Assembly: GCA_013397845.1 (NCBI GenBank)
Contig: VZTG01007436.1
Span: 1,586,181-1,650,180, forward strand
Length of the DNA stretch: 64,000 nt
Direction of reading: 5' to 3'
Source of the DNA: Melanocharis versteri
Lineage: Eukaryota > Chordata > Aves > Passeriformes > Melanocharitidae
Shown here: piece by piece, positions 12,536-25,600 of the stretch
Layout: each line of letters begins with the position of its first letter
Numbering within the stretch: position 1 is the stretch's first letter
Made by a program: the position numbers and the translations under genes
Notes under the pieces: generated by a model
Told to the model about the DNA's origin: nothing
Seen by the model: the letters and a program-made list of their open reading frames with translations, nothing else
Databases searched by the model: none

Positions 12536-15500
12536 GTAAGAAATTCTCTTTCTAAACAAAATAATAATGTTATGGTTATGTTTTCTTTGTTTTCAAAGTT
12601 TCATGTGCTAGAAGAAAGCTTCGTATACTCTAGAAGAAAGTTTCATGTGCTCTAGAAGATGCCTCTGCAAAATAGTAATAAGAGTCTAATAAATCCTGCT
12701 AAGATTGAAATGTGGGTCAGTTAGATGCAGAGATTTAGTTTTAAGGGAAAATAAATTGAGCTGTTGTTCTACCTAGTTTATATTTAGTTTTACATCTTAA
12801 ACTCATTACAACACAGTAATTAGTTCATCCATCCTCACATTCTAGTGAAAAGCATGATGGTCAGCTGACATAGATATGCAGCCATATGCATTTTCTGAAA
12901 TCCAGCTCCTGCTATGGAGCTTAACATGTCCTAATATAAAAAAAAACTTTGGATGAAGGAATATTTTGGTGTGTGAATGAGCAAGGAACTTGAAAGGGAA
13001 CAGCATTGGTACTGTATTTTTAATGTCTTCCCACTGTCAGCTTGCTGAAGATGGTCTAGGGAAACTCTGAAGTAGAATGAAAAGACCAGCATCTCTTTTA
13101 ACAGGGTATTAAACCACTGTTGTGACTTATGCAGTACCTGCTCATTTTTTTACAGAAAATATTTCACTTCAAGCAAAGAAGAGACACGATGGCAAAGGTC
13201 AAATTCTAGTCATTGACTACAGGTTTAATAGAGGATAAATGTTCCCTTTGAGAAAGTGCACTTGCACCATGGAGAACTTAACTGCCTAGAGAGTTTTAAA
13301 AGATGAGCTAAACTGTTAAAAAGTTCAGCCTTTGTGATCTTCCTGTTCCTGCCAGTAATTTCCATTTTCATTAATGGCTTTCAAAAAGTCAGTAAGACTC
13401 TAATCTTTTGAGTAAGCATGCAGAATCCACCATAAATTTATATATAACTCAACAAGGACAGACCACATCCAGCAGAGTGGAAGAGGGGAGAGAGAATGGG
13501 AGTTCTCTCTCTATGACATTACTGGATTTTGTTCCCAGGGTGCTACCATGGCATTCAGTGCGCAGGAGGATGGGGGCGGCCAGAAAGCAGCAGCTCACAA
13601 AACAATGAGAGGGGATTACTACAAAGCTCATGTTTGAGCGGCGCTTTGCTACCCCTTTGTATCAGGAGAGCACAAAACTACGAGGAGCAGCCTCTCTTGA
13701 AATCTGTTGATCTGTATTTTGGTGACTGAAGAGTGGAAATTGTTACTGGTGCCTTATGTGTGCAAGAAGGTCTTAAATCTTTTCACCGGGAAGGCTGAAA
13801 TGTTTGCATGTAGTGGTTACCACTGAAGTTTTGAAAACAATTTTTATTTTCCCTGATACTTTTCTGTGCAGTTCAGTTTCACTACAAGTATGTAAGATTT
13901 TTGGCCTTGCAGCATTTAAATCATTGTGTTGACATGGCATTCTTGCAAGCATAAGCAGCATAATTGACATGATGCAAGTTTTTGTCAGAATGAAAAAGCT
14001 TGTTGTGAAACAATGGTAGAGGAACACATCCTGTTAGTAAGTCATGTGTAAATTAAGAAAGCATACTAGAGATTTTCCCTGACTTAGTGAATTTTGTGTA
14101 AACATCTGCTGGAAGCACATTATTAGGAAGGAGATAACAAAATTGAATATATTTCAAATTCTATTTCATTCAGTCTAACAAAAGAATTTTTGGCTGTAGT
14201 TTATACTATTGTCAGATGAATGCAAATTAGTTTTGAGGTTAGAACTTCACATGCCCTTATTTTCAATACTGAGACTAGGAAAAAAATTAAGCCTTTGTAT
14301 TAACTTTCTTGCTTTGTCCTTTTTTTTAGCGTCCCTAGGATACCATGGGCTTTTGCTATGACTGAAGTATGTGGTGTAATTCTTTGCTACATTTGGCTCT
14401 TGGTTCTTCTGCTTCACAAACACAGGTACATTTTATAAAATCAAAATTAACTGGTACTTTCATGCAGAGAAAAGACCATAACAAGAATCTATGATGATTG
14501 TTTAAGAATTTCCATTCAGTAAGAATCTTGTCAACTCTTAGTATGTCTCTGTTAAAATGGTATAGGGAGGATTTAATCAAGAGTGATGGCTTGTGAATCT
14601 TTCAGAGGAGTAATCTGAATTTACTTTTCTACCATATTTATAAATAATTTCATTCAGAACACAGATATTTCAGAGAGTTGTCAGTATATACACTCGTGCT
14701 ATAACAGTTTTGTGTATAAGAAAGTGCTACGAGAATGAATTTCCACAGGATGTCTGAGCCAGCCCGGCAGTTTGCTTTCACTGAGGGATAGAAAATGCTT
14801 TTGCATGCATGCATATTTTAAGTTAAATTTTCACTGGTTCATTGATTTTTATCAGTTTGCCAACAGAAGGTATGAGTGCCAAAGCTAGCACAAGAGTAGC
14901 TGCAGAGGTGGAGCTGTACCTTTTGGTGACAGTAAGCTTGCTACAGTGTTTCCAGTACAACCTAATTTAAAAGAAAAAAGTTATTGTGAAACTTGCAGTA
15001 ATGATGACAGGACTTAATGAGATTAAGCTGGGGTGAGGTGAAATGTTTTTATTATAACTTCCCTGATCTCAGTTCCTGTGTACTTTTCCCAGATCTATAC
15101 TTCTGCGCAGGCTGTGCAGCCTCATGGGGACAGTATTTCTGTTACGTTGCATTACAATGTTTGTTACCTCACTCTCCGTGCCAGGCCAGCACTTGCAGTG
15201 TACTGGAAAGGTAAAAGCTTCAAATGCTTTAAATTATTTTTCCTGTTTCCTTTTGTAGAAAAATACTTGATTAAGATTGTTGCGACCGTAGTGTCAGATG
15301 TGTGTTTTTTAAGAACATCATGTTTCTCTCCTGTTTCCTTGCCCTTGCATTAATTACCACATGCAGGCAAACATCCGTAGGGGTCTTAGAAGCACTTGCC
15401 ATTGGAGAGTATATGGTTATTTGGGGAAGGGTGTTCAGAATGTTTCACACTGTAAACCAGAGAGAGTATGTCAAAGAAGTGTGTGCACTTAAGCTACTAA

Positions 15501-17374
15501 CTTCATTAAGAGAGACTGAAAGGGAAGTAATCGCTTCTTTGTCTTGTTGGTTGCATGGTTTTGAAAAAAAAAAAGCCAGCACATTATTTCATCCCTTCTC
15601 GTAAGGGGTATACCATAGAACATGGGATTTTATGGTTTCATCCTAACCTTTAGTTAGGAGAGGTTTGAGCTGAACAAATGGAAAGCTTGATAATGACACA
15701 TTCAGGAGGCTGAATACATTCAAAAAAAGGTGGCAGGCTCTGTGGGTAAATCACTTGGAACAAAATACTTGCTCTGAATTCCAGTATTCATAAGAGGTAT
15801 GATGAATACAATTAGTAATTGTAGTTACTAATGTGACTCATTGCCACAATGAGATCCAAAGATGTGCTAACCTGCATTTTAATAAAAGACACAACATGAT
15901 AAATGGTATGAAACAAACATAGTGCAGTACAGCTAACTTTAAGGGCATACTGTTTGGGCAGTGGGGTTGGAACTTAGTAAAAATTACTATCACTGTTTTG
16001 CAGTTGTATGGCAACGTTTGGGCAAAACTCCAGCGGGCATTTGCAATATGGAGTGGCTTTGGAATGACTCTGACTGGAGTACATACATGTGGAGATTATA
16101 TGTTCAGTGGTCACACTGTTGTCCTGACCATGCTCAACTTCTTTGTCACAGAATGTAAGTACAGAGTGTCGATACTCAAATGTCCTTAAGAGTATGTACA
16201 GAGGTGTGAGAGTGTAAACATTTGAATGTCCTTAATTATTAAGAATATCTTCTCCTTGACCTCCTCAAAAAGTTCAAAGTGTAACATTTAAGCAAACATG
16301 TACAAATTCAGATTGGTGTGTTCTTTCTCAGGTTTGTGACAGTCAAGTCACAGCCGGAAAGGAACCTCCTCCTGGAACACCACCTCCTTGAATGGGGGAA
16401 TGAATAAGGCACTTTTCAAGTAGCATGTGAGCCAAGAAATTAGAAAGCCTTTCTGGCTTGCTACTGGGAGAATACTTGGGAAGATACTTACGATTGTCTG
16501 TTACTGTTCACTTCCCTAGGTATCTGCCACTGACTCCTGTCAGCCAAAATACCTGGCGAGGTTTCCGTACGTTTAGTATAATCCATAAAGCCAAACACCA
16601 AACCCCATAATGAGTGAGAATATATGAAACAGCAGTACCCTTCTGTAAACACCAACAGTGATTTGATACATATTATAGCAAGCAAAGATAATTAGAGTTC
16701 AACTATGATGGAATGACTGCAATAACAGTAATGTAGCTTTCATTACATCTTCCTCCTTATAACATAGAAAAGACATGATTTTCATTAAAAGAGGTTGGTT
16801 GAACAAAGAATTCTGCTTTGCAGGGTGCTAAACCATTTAAGGATGCTCTTGTTAATTCAGAAATGCATTTGTAAATGAAGTCACGAAGTGATAGACATAT
16901 AAAACCTGTGTGGTTGTTTTTGTTGGATTTATTGGACCTGTGTACAATATTTCCAAATGAAGAGAATAACTTCATCTCATTATTGGATGATAAATCTGTA
17001 TACAAACTTGAAATGTCTAGGCCTGATTTTTGAGACATTCAAGGTTAATCACTTTCTGTTTTGTCCTAGATACGCCAAGGAGCTGGAACTTCTTGCACAC
17101 CTTGTCCTGGGTCCTGAATCTGTTTGGAATCTTCTTCATTTTGGCTGCACATGAACATTATTCTATAGATGTCTTCATTGCCTTTTACATCACTACAAGA
17201 CTCTTTTTGTATTACCATACATTGGCTAATACTAGAGCATACCAACAGAGTAGGAGAGCAAGGATATGGTTTCCAATGTTTTCCTTTTTTGAATGCAATG
17301 TTAATGGTACTGTTCCCAATGAGTATTGCTGGCCCTTTTCAAAACCTACTATACTAAAAAGATTAATTGGTTGA
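11961..17374 (+). CDS. SAMD8: SAMD8 / SMSr, ceramide phosphoethanolamine synthase (whole gene, 5 coding exons)
   Basis: Join 11961-12535, 14330-14425, 15093-15210, 16004-16154 and 17070-17374: 1245 bases, 414 residues plus TGA, against 415 in human as I recall it. The protein is an ER multi-pass enzyme of the sphingomyelin synthase family that makes ceramide phosphoethanolamine and senses ER ceramide. Residues about 12-78 form a cytosolic SAM domain ([15 protein letters not shown] near its start). Membrane segments begin at about 151-173, with more at roughly 195-220, 231-250, 300-313, 325-340 and 347-365. The lipid phosphatase-like catalytic motifs are intact: HTCGD at 290-294 with His300, and HEHYSIDV at 341-348 with His343 and Asp347. 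All four introns have GT..AG ends and keep the frame (phases 2, 2, 0, 1). The start has a good context (agg ATG G). No break or missing catalytic residue was seen. VDAC2 follows 23 kb downstream on the same strand. Confidence 0.97.
12595..12658 (+). repeat. Three-copy tandem repeat, 20-22 base unit
   Basis: Copies at 12595-12614, 12615-12636 and 12637-12658 of a unit like aaagtttcatgtgctctaga plus ag. The first copy lacks two bases and the middle copy has substitutions. It starts 60 bases inside SAMD8 intron 1, after coding exon 1. Confidence 0.85.
14330..14425 (+). CDS. SAMD8: SAMD8 coding exon 2
   Basis: The acceptor is a T run followed by ag, ending at 14329; the donor is gtacat at 14426. 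The 96 bases complete codon 192 (Ser) and continue [15 protein letters not shown] and on through the second membrane helix to HKH, leaving two bases of codon 224. The fit to the SMSr protein is residue for residue. The exon is too short to show as a long open frame. Confidence 0.93.
15093..15210 (+). CDS. SAMD8: SAMD8 coding exon 3
   Basis: The acceptor (cttttcccag) ends at 15092; donor gtaaaa at 15211. The 118 bases encode residues 224-263, from [19 protein letters not shown] to the lumenal loop ending QCTGK, and close in phase 0. Confidence 0.94.
16004..16154 (+). CDS. SAMD8: SAMD8 coding exon 4 (first catalytic motif)
   Basis: The acceptor (actgttttgcag) ends at 16003; donor gtaagt at 16155. 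The 151 bases encode residues 264-313 and one base of codon 314. The exon carries [13 protein letters not shown] (289-301), with the first catalytic histidine of the synthase family at residue 300. Confidence 0.95.
17070..17374 (+). CDS. SAMD8: SAMD8 coding exon 5 (second catalytic motif, C-terminus)
   Basis: The acceptor (ttttgtcctag) ends at 17069. The exon completes codon 314 (Tyr) and encodes [10 protein letters not shown] to the C-terminal LKRLIG, with TGA at 17372-17374. It holds HEHYSIDV (341-348), with the catalytic His343 and Asp347 pair. The cytosolic tail contains [20 protein letters not shown], typical of SMSr. Confidence 0.96.
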
Positions 17375-18410
17375 AGACTCTGTGGGTCAGTTCAGATTTT
17401 TATGGAGCATTATGACTAAGATCCTACAAGGCTAGCTACAAGGGGGAAGTCAAGTAACATTTTTCACTCTGTGATCTCCTCCTTGCCTTGTTTCTTAGAT
17501 TCTTAGCCATAAAATGGGTTCCCATACTGTACAGGGATGTATTTTGTTTTCTCCTTGTGAAAATAGAAAACAGTGCAGGGATGGGTAAAGGCTATCAGTG
17601 AAGCACGAATACAAACCAGAATTCTGTTACCCTTGGTAAGGTTCTGTGTGAATGTTTATGGAACATTAACCTCAAATATGTGCTTGTATTGAATATAACA
17701 CACCCTTTACAGATCTGGATAATCTCTGTTACCCGAGTGCCAGCCTTTACATATGCTGACGAAAAGATTAGAACTTTATGAAGCCTTTCTTTGAAAACAG
17801 TCATAAATGTAATTCTCAAAACATACTGTGTATATTTAAAGATTGAGGAGGTCTGTGTCATAATGAAGAAAGCAGTATAGTTCCTTGCTGAGAGGGTCTC
17901 CTAACTGTTAAATTACAAGTCTTGACAGTAGAAATGGTCTGCATACAGGTTGCCAAAAATGAAAGTCTGCCTTGTGGCTGTGCAGTGATGATATATTTTT
18001 TAATGAGAACTTTATTTAGTCTAGTCTCAGTTGTCTATATGGTTGTTCTAGCACTTGAAAGTTTTCCCTTTTGTGTTTAAATGAGTTAAAGTAAGTGGAA
18101 CATCCACTGAAAGTAAACTTAGCGTTAGTGAGTTTAAAGCCACAAAGTAACTTTTGTGTGGTCTGAATTGCTTAATACCCAAACCCATGCATGCTTTTCA
18201 GGAGCAGTTCTTTAACATTGGAAAAACAGAGCAGTTGTCTTCGTGTATCTTACTGTCCTGTAAATGGATGGGAAAAATGCATGTAGTAATTCTTTCAGGA
18301 ATAGTAATAATAGTGAGTATTGGAAGTAGTGCTCATGTTGATGTATGTTTTAGCACTCTGGTGTCAACAATATGGTGAATATCTCTGGATATATATATGC
18401 ACAGTGTATT

Positions 18411-18428
18411 TGTTTATATATATAAACA
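18411..18428. repeat. Perfect 18-base AT palindrome
   Basis: TGTTTATATATATAAACA reads the same on both strands and is followed by a short CA repeat. It lies in the presumed SAMD8 3' UTR and could fold as a hairpin in RNA. Confidence 0.9.
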
Positions 18429-21239
18429 CACACAGTATATGTTTTTCTAACAACTTTGAAAAGAGACTAGTTCTTAAATTCAGTTGCTTATTTACTACAC
18501 TGAAAGATTAAAGTACCATAAACAGTTGAGTTTTGCTTGTTGAAAAAACCAAACCACAACCCACAACAAAACATCCTCCAAAACCTCAAACCAACACTCC
18601 GAGTCCATAATGCATAAGCAAGGGTCTTGCAAGGGTTAGTCATCTCTTAGGCAGTGCATTGTAAGGGGACAATACTGATGTTGTCTGTAGAAACTTGAAA
18701 TTAGATTTGTGCTAGATGAAACCTGATAGGTACAAGGTACAAAATCATAAAAATGGTATAGACCTTTTGATTATCGCAGCTTCAGACAGGTAATGTAAGT
18801 CAGCTTTAGAAAGTTTCACAAAGCATTTCCAGCTTGGTACAAGCTGACTTAATGGGCACTGTGTACTTGTGTGTGCATGGAAATGAATCCATTTGGAATT
18901 TGCAAGGTTTTGTGTTCGGAGGATTGTAACCTACTGTGGGCCACTCCTTGCTGTATTGTGTTCCTTTCATAAACCTTGATTGTACTAACTTGACTACCTT
19001 ACACTCCTTGTAGTATATTACTTTTGTAACTTAATTTAGCTCCTACGCCACAGAGGAATTATGCATCTTGGAATATCTCTGCCAACTGTATTGAGCACAT
19101 GTACACTGTACTATTCCAGAGATTTTTATATTTGTAACATTCCAATTTTTTAGCAAAATTGCAGGTTTAATACAATATTGTTCAATCTACCATATCCTGA
19201 TGGCTTTTGCCATCCAAATTGGAGGAGTATGCTTACACTAAGTAAAAAAGGAGAAAATATTCTGAAAGATTTAAAGACTTGCCATTTGCTGCTCTTAACT
19301 TTCTGATTTCAGAAAGGCAATTTGAACATTCCTCTTGAGACTTTATAATGAAAGAGCTCTATTTGTTAACTTATATTTGCCTTTGCAATGCACACAGTTA
19401 TGAATGCTATTTTTCTAAACTCTAGGAAACATCTGTTCTCAGGATGTGTAGGATTGTAATCTTAGTTATATGGAGAGGTGTGCAATTAAACTTACAAAGC
19501 TGTTGATTCTGAAAATAACCATTTGAGTGGTAACTGGCAGAACTGCATCACTGAGATACTATTTTACAACTTAGACATGCAGGAGAATTTTCAAGTACAG
19601 CCCAGTGTAACAATGTTTACATAAAGTAAAGCTATCATTTCAATATTTTTATTTTTTGTAATGAAGTTCATATACTTTGAAACATAAGGATTCTTTGCTC
19701 TAATTTAATTTTTCAAATTCTGTTAAGTAAATTGTGTTTTAAATCAGCCTTGCCTATCACTGTTTTTTAAAAGAAGCTTGTTCTTTTGTGCTGTTTCCCT
19801 TGATGCTAGATATCTTAAGTCCAGGATGGGTGATATAAAAAGGTTGGTTTTGTTAGCATTGGAGTGGGTTAAAACATTGTCAGGATAATTGTCCTCTGCT
19901 ATTTTGGAAGTTCATTTCGTCTGTCTGTAAACATGCAGAGGAAAGCTTGAAATTGATAGAAGACAGAAAAATGTGATCTTGCTTGCAAAAGAACACAAGT
20001 CAGTCTGTAAAGCTGGGAATGTAAGCTTTATTGTCAATTAGATGGAAACAAGTTGCAAGTAACTGATAGGCTTAACATTTTGTACCTCCTCTTGAGTCGA
20101 TGTTTTAAAAGCATTTTGCTGCTCCTGTTGCTGACAAGCACTTTCAAGTAAAGGCAGCAGAGTACCTTGGGCCTTGGATTTAATGCTTAGGATGTTCAGA
20201 GATGTCTTCCTTAATGCTCACATGCCATCACTGCTCTCTTAACATGTTGCATCTCTTTTGTGCTAAGTTGTCTTCTGTGGTCTGTGTGAGTGCCCACAGA
20301 ATCTAAATTCAGAGTAATGAATGAATTACTGTGTAAAGCCAGCAAGTGCAAGTGTCTTAACAGCATCAGTACTACCAAGTGCACAAACTAATCGAATAGC
20401 AAAGTCTGAAATTAATAACCATATATACAAAAGAAGGGGAGGGTCACATTTTTTTGCTAGCTTTGCAAATTTAGTAATATTTGAGACTTGGCAATAGGGT
20501 TGAGCTCTTCCTTATTAGTTTGGGGGTGTGTATGCACATACCTGCAAGTGATAGACACACAGGCTCTTCCCCAATCCTTTGTCTTTGGTTTTTTTGTACC
20601 TTACAACACAGTTTCTTATAATAGCTTTCCTAAACTTTTTGCCTTTAGTTTTTCATTTCTGAAAGATCCCTTAAGTGGGTTATGACATTACACCTGCACA
20701 GAATTAGACCCTCATAGATGTGTTTTTTAACAAATTCTGATTACACTGACAAAAACTTACAAAAGGATCTTTAAGCAAGGTTCTCCAGCTGACCTTGAAC
20801 TGACGCTATAGAAAGCTTCCATATATGCAAATTATCTTCATGTCCTGTGGCAGACATAACATTTACATTTCTGTAGTGACACTTCGTGTAGATAGGCCTG
20901 AAGTATTTAAATGTCCAAGACTAGCAAAAATTGGATCCTGTAAGTGCACTCCTTGACTTGTATGCTTAACTTCAAGCAAAATACTAAATACTCTTGACTT
21001 CAGTGAGTGTTACAATTTTAGTTTAAATAACTTTTTATATAAGGCCAAGTGCATGCTATGCATACTGCGTGTGCATACTGCTACAGTAATGGGAATAGGT
21101 AATGTCACTTTCTTTTTGGTTTTCTCTGATGTCTACCCCTCCATCTACTGTAGAAGAAAACATTCCAGTAGAATTTCAAAGAAATTGCTACTTAACTGGG
21201 TTCTGAGAGAAGAAATCTGTAAAAAACCAAAATACTCTG

Positions 21240-21245
21240 AATAAA
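21240..21245 (+). terminator. SAMD8: Candidate SAMD8 polyadenylation signal (proximal)
   Basis: AATAAA, about 3.9 kb after the stop codon. Confidence 0.35.
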
Positions 21246-22609
21246 ACCTTGATAATTACCTGCTTTAAGAGGCAAGGGTCAGTTAAATGATTTGGGAAAA
21301 AAAGTTATTTTTTGATGCAAGCATGTTAAATAAGGTCATGTAGAATTACTGAAACACTCCAAGGATAAAAGCACAGGTTCCTATTATCTTCTTTTCTGTA
21401 CAGCTGTGTCTCTTGTAGTGCCAGAAAGAGAGTTAAAGAGGAAAGAGTTGAACTCAGACACCAGTACAAGTCTTTTGCAGCAATTAATACCTCCTTGATT
21501 TTTAACCACTGCTCGCATGCTTAGTGCTATACTTGTCCATTACTGTTTAGCTAGTCTTCTGATGTATGAAAGCCCACTTGGTTTTGAAACATCAGTCATG
21601 GAAAAGAAACCCCAAACCCAAAAGTAGGTTTTATGGACCTGGAGTGTAACAAAAATAAATTACAACAACTGTGGTAGTTTTTCATCCTGTCCATTAAATT
21701 CCTACTGAAGAGTTAGGGAGAATTTGCAGTAATCTACAGACAATACCAATTTTTTTTTAATAACCTAGGATACCTTTTTAGAAATCTGACCTGTAACTAC
21801 AAAAACCACCATAGTCCTGTCAAGATGGAAGTATATTTGACAGAAGTCCCAGCAGTGAGACAGGTTACCCTCTGCATTATTTTGTGCATGTAGACTTCAA
21901 CAATAAGGGTTAATTGATAGACCACTGATTTATAAAACGTAAAATATTTCTGATCCGTCTTTGATCTTGTCACTATTCTAATTGAAACAGTATTCCTGGG
22001 GGAAGAAAAGTCCTTGGGAATGAACCTACTGATGTTTTGTCCATTGTGTAAGAAAACCACAAAAAACCCCTCACAACTCCTCAAACACTATGGTATTGTG
22101 AACACTGAACCTTCCATATAGCAGTATCCTGCAGACTTACCAGTTGTGTCCTAACAAATTTGCAGTGAGTATTATGTACATAATTCAGTGACATGCATAT
22201 TTTAAAAGCCAGTTTGTAATAGGTGTGTGAGAACTTAAGGTGATAAATGTGGAGCACAATAACCTGACCTATTAGCCCTGACTGTGTAGTTAGAAAGACT
22301 AACTGTAACTTAGTTTTGCTCTTTCAATTCAGTTTTGTCAAATGAGAAATTTTGTCAAATCTGAGAAACCACAAACTGCATTGTACATGGTACTTAACAT
22401 AATAAGGATGTAAAAACATGGCTTTTCACACTGAACAGTTACTTCAGTTTTGTCCTGACTGAGAAAATAGTGCTATCTAAAGGCTAGAAGGTATGCCAGT
22501 GAAGTTCAGAGTACTGTAAATAAGTAAATATTGTTTCGATTCTAAACTCAGATTGAATTAATATATTGTTTTATATCTTTGTTGTGTTAAACATATTTAA
22601 AAATACTAA

Positions 22610-22615
22610 AATAAA
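22610..22615 (+). terminator. SAMD8: Candidate SAMD8 polyadenylation signal (distal)
   Basis: AATAAA within an A-rich stretch, followed about 20-75 bases later by T-rich and GT-rich sequence as expected of a cleavage region. Confidence 0.45.
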
Positions 22616-25600
22616 ATATTTGAAAGATGACACATGCTTGATTTATTTTATATGCAAAATGATGGCTTATTGTCTCTGTTAGTGCTGTTACTGTGAAAGT
22701 AATCCTGTGCATGGGGGTGATGGTGTTATGAGGTCTTTCTTCAGTAGGGAAGTAATGCTGGCAAAACATAATTGGCACATCCTGTGGGAATCTGTTACAA
22801 GTATGTGCATACATGACAAATCATTTCTGGAGAAATAACTTCTGGGTGATGTAGGATTTACAGGTTTACAGCTGTGGTCTTAAGGCTGCAGCTACCTAAA
22901 AGGGGTTTGCTTTTTCTTTTGGCACTGATCTGTGACAGATTCTGGTAAAATTACTGGTTTTCTCTGGAACAGGGAAACGGCTGCCAAATACTAAATTCCT
23001 GTTGCTGTTAAAAATTGTACTGAAGTTTGATACTAGGATAGCATAGATACTCACTGGACTCACAGTTCACAGAAATAATTTGACTTGTGCAAAATATTGA
23101 CAGCCAATTTGGTATCAGTTTTGGTTTTTTCTAATACTGTCATTAGTTTATCAAAAGGTTCTTTGCAAGTTCTAATGCCTAGTATACCCCAGCATGCAAG
23201 ATCAATTTGAAAGAGATGGGGAATGCTTCTCAAACAAGAGAATTTAAATATTAAAAAAAAATTCACTCTTTTTCCCCCTCACTCTGCTCGATTAAGTCAT
23301 CAAAACTGAATCTGTGTCTCTTAATCACAGATAGATTCTCAAGTACTCTAATTGGAGGTTAATAGCCCTAAAAAGAAAGGGGCAGAGAGGAAGAGGAGAC
23401 AGCAGGCAGCAAGTTTGCTTTTCTTACAGTAACACTGAAGAAGGGTCTTTAGGCAATGTAGGGAATAGCAATTAATTTCATAAATACTGTGAGGGAGAGT
23501 GGAGAATGAAGCTTGTGTGGAGTACAAAAAAATATTCAAGAGGTGACTGTCCACTAAGGAATCTCTCTGATGTGCAAATGGAAGCGCTGGAAAGGGGCTG
23601 GTAACATTAACCTGCGATTTGCTGGATTTTGCAACTTCATTAAAAGTCTTATCACAAAGGCCCCTTCCACAGTTTTTTGATTCAAATAATTTCATGATGT
23701 TGGGGGTTTGTGGGGTATTTTTGGCAAAGCTAAACAGATAAGACTTCCATATCCTAATGGCACTTTTAAAAAGATTCCTTGGGGGTTTTTTTTAGTATTG
23801 CAGGGAGTTTTGTAATACTGAATCTGTACAGAACAATAACCTGATGTGACTGTTGTTTACATAGGCGTGAAACCCGTGACACATCATAAAAACTGTTTTG
23901 TGCATGATTCTGCCAGAAATATGATGAGTGATGTGCCCATCCTCCCGTGCTCCAAGGTAAGAACCAAGCTGCATTTCATGTTATGGCAGAAAGCAAAGTG
24001 AGCGTGTCCTGCTGGAGGAGCAGGGTTGTGGCAGTGCTGTGCTCCAAAAGGCCTTTCAGAAGCACGCTTGAATTGTTTGCTCCAAGTGGCAATTTGACCT
24101 ACAAACAAGCCCAAGTTATGGAGAGAGAAGGCACCAATAAAAACATAAAGCAAAAGCTTCATCTTCTGTAAAACTACAAATGTTCTTTTGCACTGCATCA
24201 GGCTCTGGCCAAACTAAACTGTAGTCAGTGCCCAGATTAGGCCTGGGTTCTTACAGTCCTTATTTTGCTTCCCAGTGGGTCCCAGTGTATCTTAGCAAGC
24301 TCTGCCTTCTCGTGTGAGACACTGACTAGGCTATGAAGGATGTTGCCTTAGCTCATCATGATTTGAAGGTGTGCTCTCCTGCTCCCACACCAGCTAACAG
24401 CACTGCAGGGCGCTGCGGGGCACTGCTCAGCACCAGTGTTCCTCAAGAGGAAAGCAAAGTTTGTTAGCAAGTGCTTTAATGAGGGTGCCAAAAAGTGATT
24501 GAATCTGTGAGTAACAGGGTTGCAGGGTACTCGGCCAAAGGCTCTACCTCTTGTTTCTGTCCTGCCAATTAAAAATAGCCCCCCTGGCTAATGCCAGGGG
24601 ATGTAACAGCCCTACATGGGACAGGTGCAAGCTGTCAGTCAGGAGGCTGGAAATACCCAGAAAAGCATCTGCTCTCCTGCAGGCTCTGTGAAATGATCAA
24701 GAGGAGTGAGCAGAGGAAAAAGGAGAGCGGTTTGCAGCAGGCTCTGCTAAAGGCAGCCCTTGCTGAAGGCCTCTGGCTGCTCTTGACATGACTCCTTCTC
24801 AAAGGTGCTCTTCTGTTTGGTTGTTCTGGTTTTCCCTTAATCAGGCTGTTTCCCCAAGCTGTGGGTTGCCGCAACTGAAAACCAGAGCTTTAGCAGAAGG
24901 CTGGTGTCTGCTTCTGGCAAGCTGGAACATGGAATACCACTCAGGTGCTCTCTCTGTCCCAGCACTGCAGAAATGCTGTTACTGATTTGGACTGGGATTC
25001 AGGCAGCAGGGACGGGCTGGTGTGAAGGCATGAGCAAGTCAGGGCTGTACTGTTGTGGTGTGCACACTGACCAGGAATGGGGTTTATATGCCAGAATTCA
25101 TTTATTATCTTCCAGGAACAGTTGCCTACAGGACAGTTACACCAGGAGCTAAGTCCACAGACAGGCTCCCTCTCAGGCATTATCTCTACCACATCCAAAT
25201 ACACCGGAGTTAATTTCAAACCTGCCCTAACTGGTGTGGTTCATGGATGGTTCACAGCCTGTGTCATTCTCACTTTGGCTTTCCAGGGTGGATGTGGAGT
25301 TTATCATCTAATGGCAGTTGATTTGCCCTTGGTTTTCCACATACTATTTATAAGTACAAATCCCTGCTCCGCTTTTCCTGTGACATGGGAGAACTGGTAA
25401 TGAATGACAGAATAGCCCAGACCACTGCAGCACCACGGGAAGCCACAGGATCTTCCCTGCCAGCATGTGGTGTGGTAAGCATATCATCCATAAGAGGACC
25501 GTAGCTTGAGCTTACCTTTATTCACATTTTGCCTAGATGTTCAAAGTTCAATTCCAACTAATCCAACGCTAATAAATGCTACCACATCAGATGTAGGAAG

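Larger units (their letters stand above)
17375..22640 (+). other. SAMD8: SAMD8 3' UTR (extent inferred)
   Basis: About 5.2 kb of AT-rich sequence without coding potential follows the stop codon. Candidate polyadenylation signals AATAAA stand at 21240-21245, 21654-21659 and 22610-22615. The last is followed by T- and GT-rich sequence and is the likeliest distal end. A perfect 18-base palindrome (18411-18428) and an A/C-rich tract (about 18541-18596) lie inside. The length is inferred; a shorter UTR using an earlier signal is possible. Confidence 0.5.

Noticed and set aside
23348..23695. 115-codon reverse frame between SAMD8 and the 31.5-kb island
   Set aside because: No family resemblance and ordinary length for chance in this much DNA.
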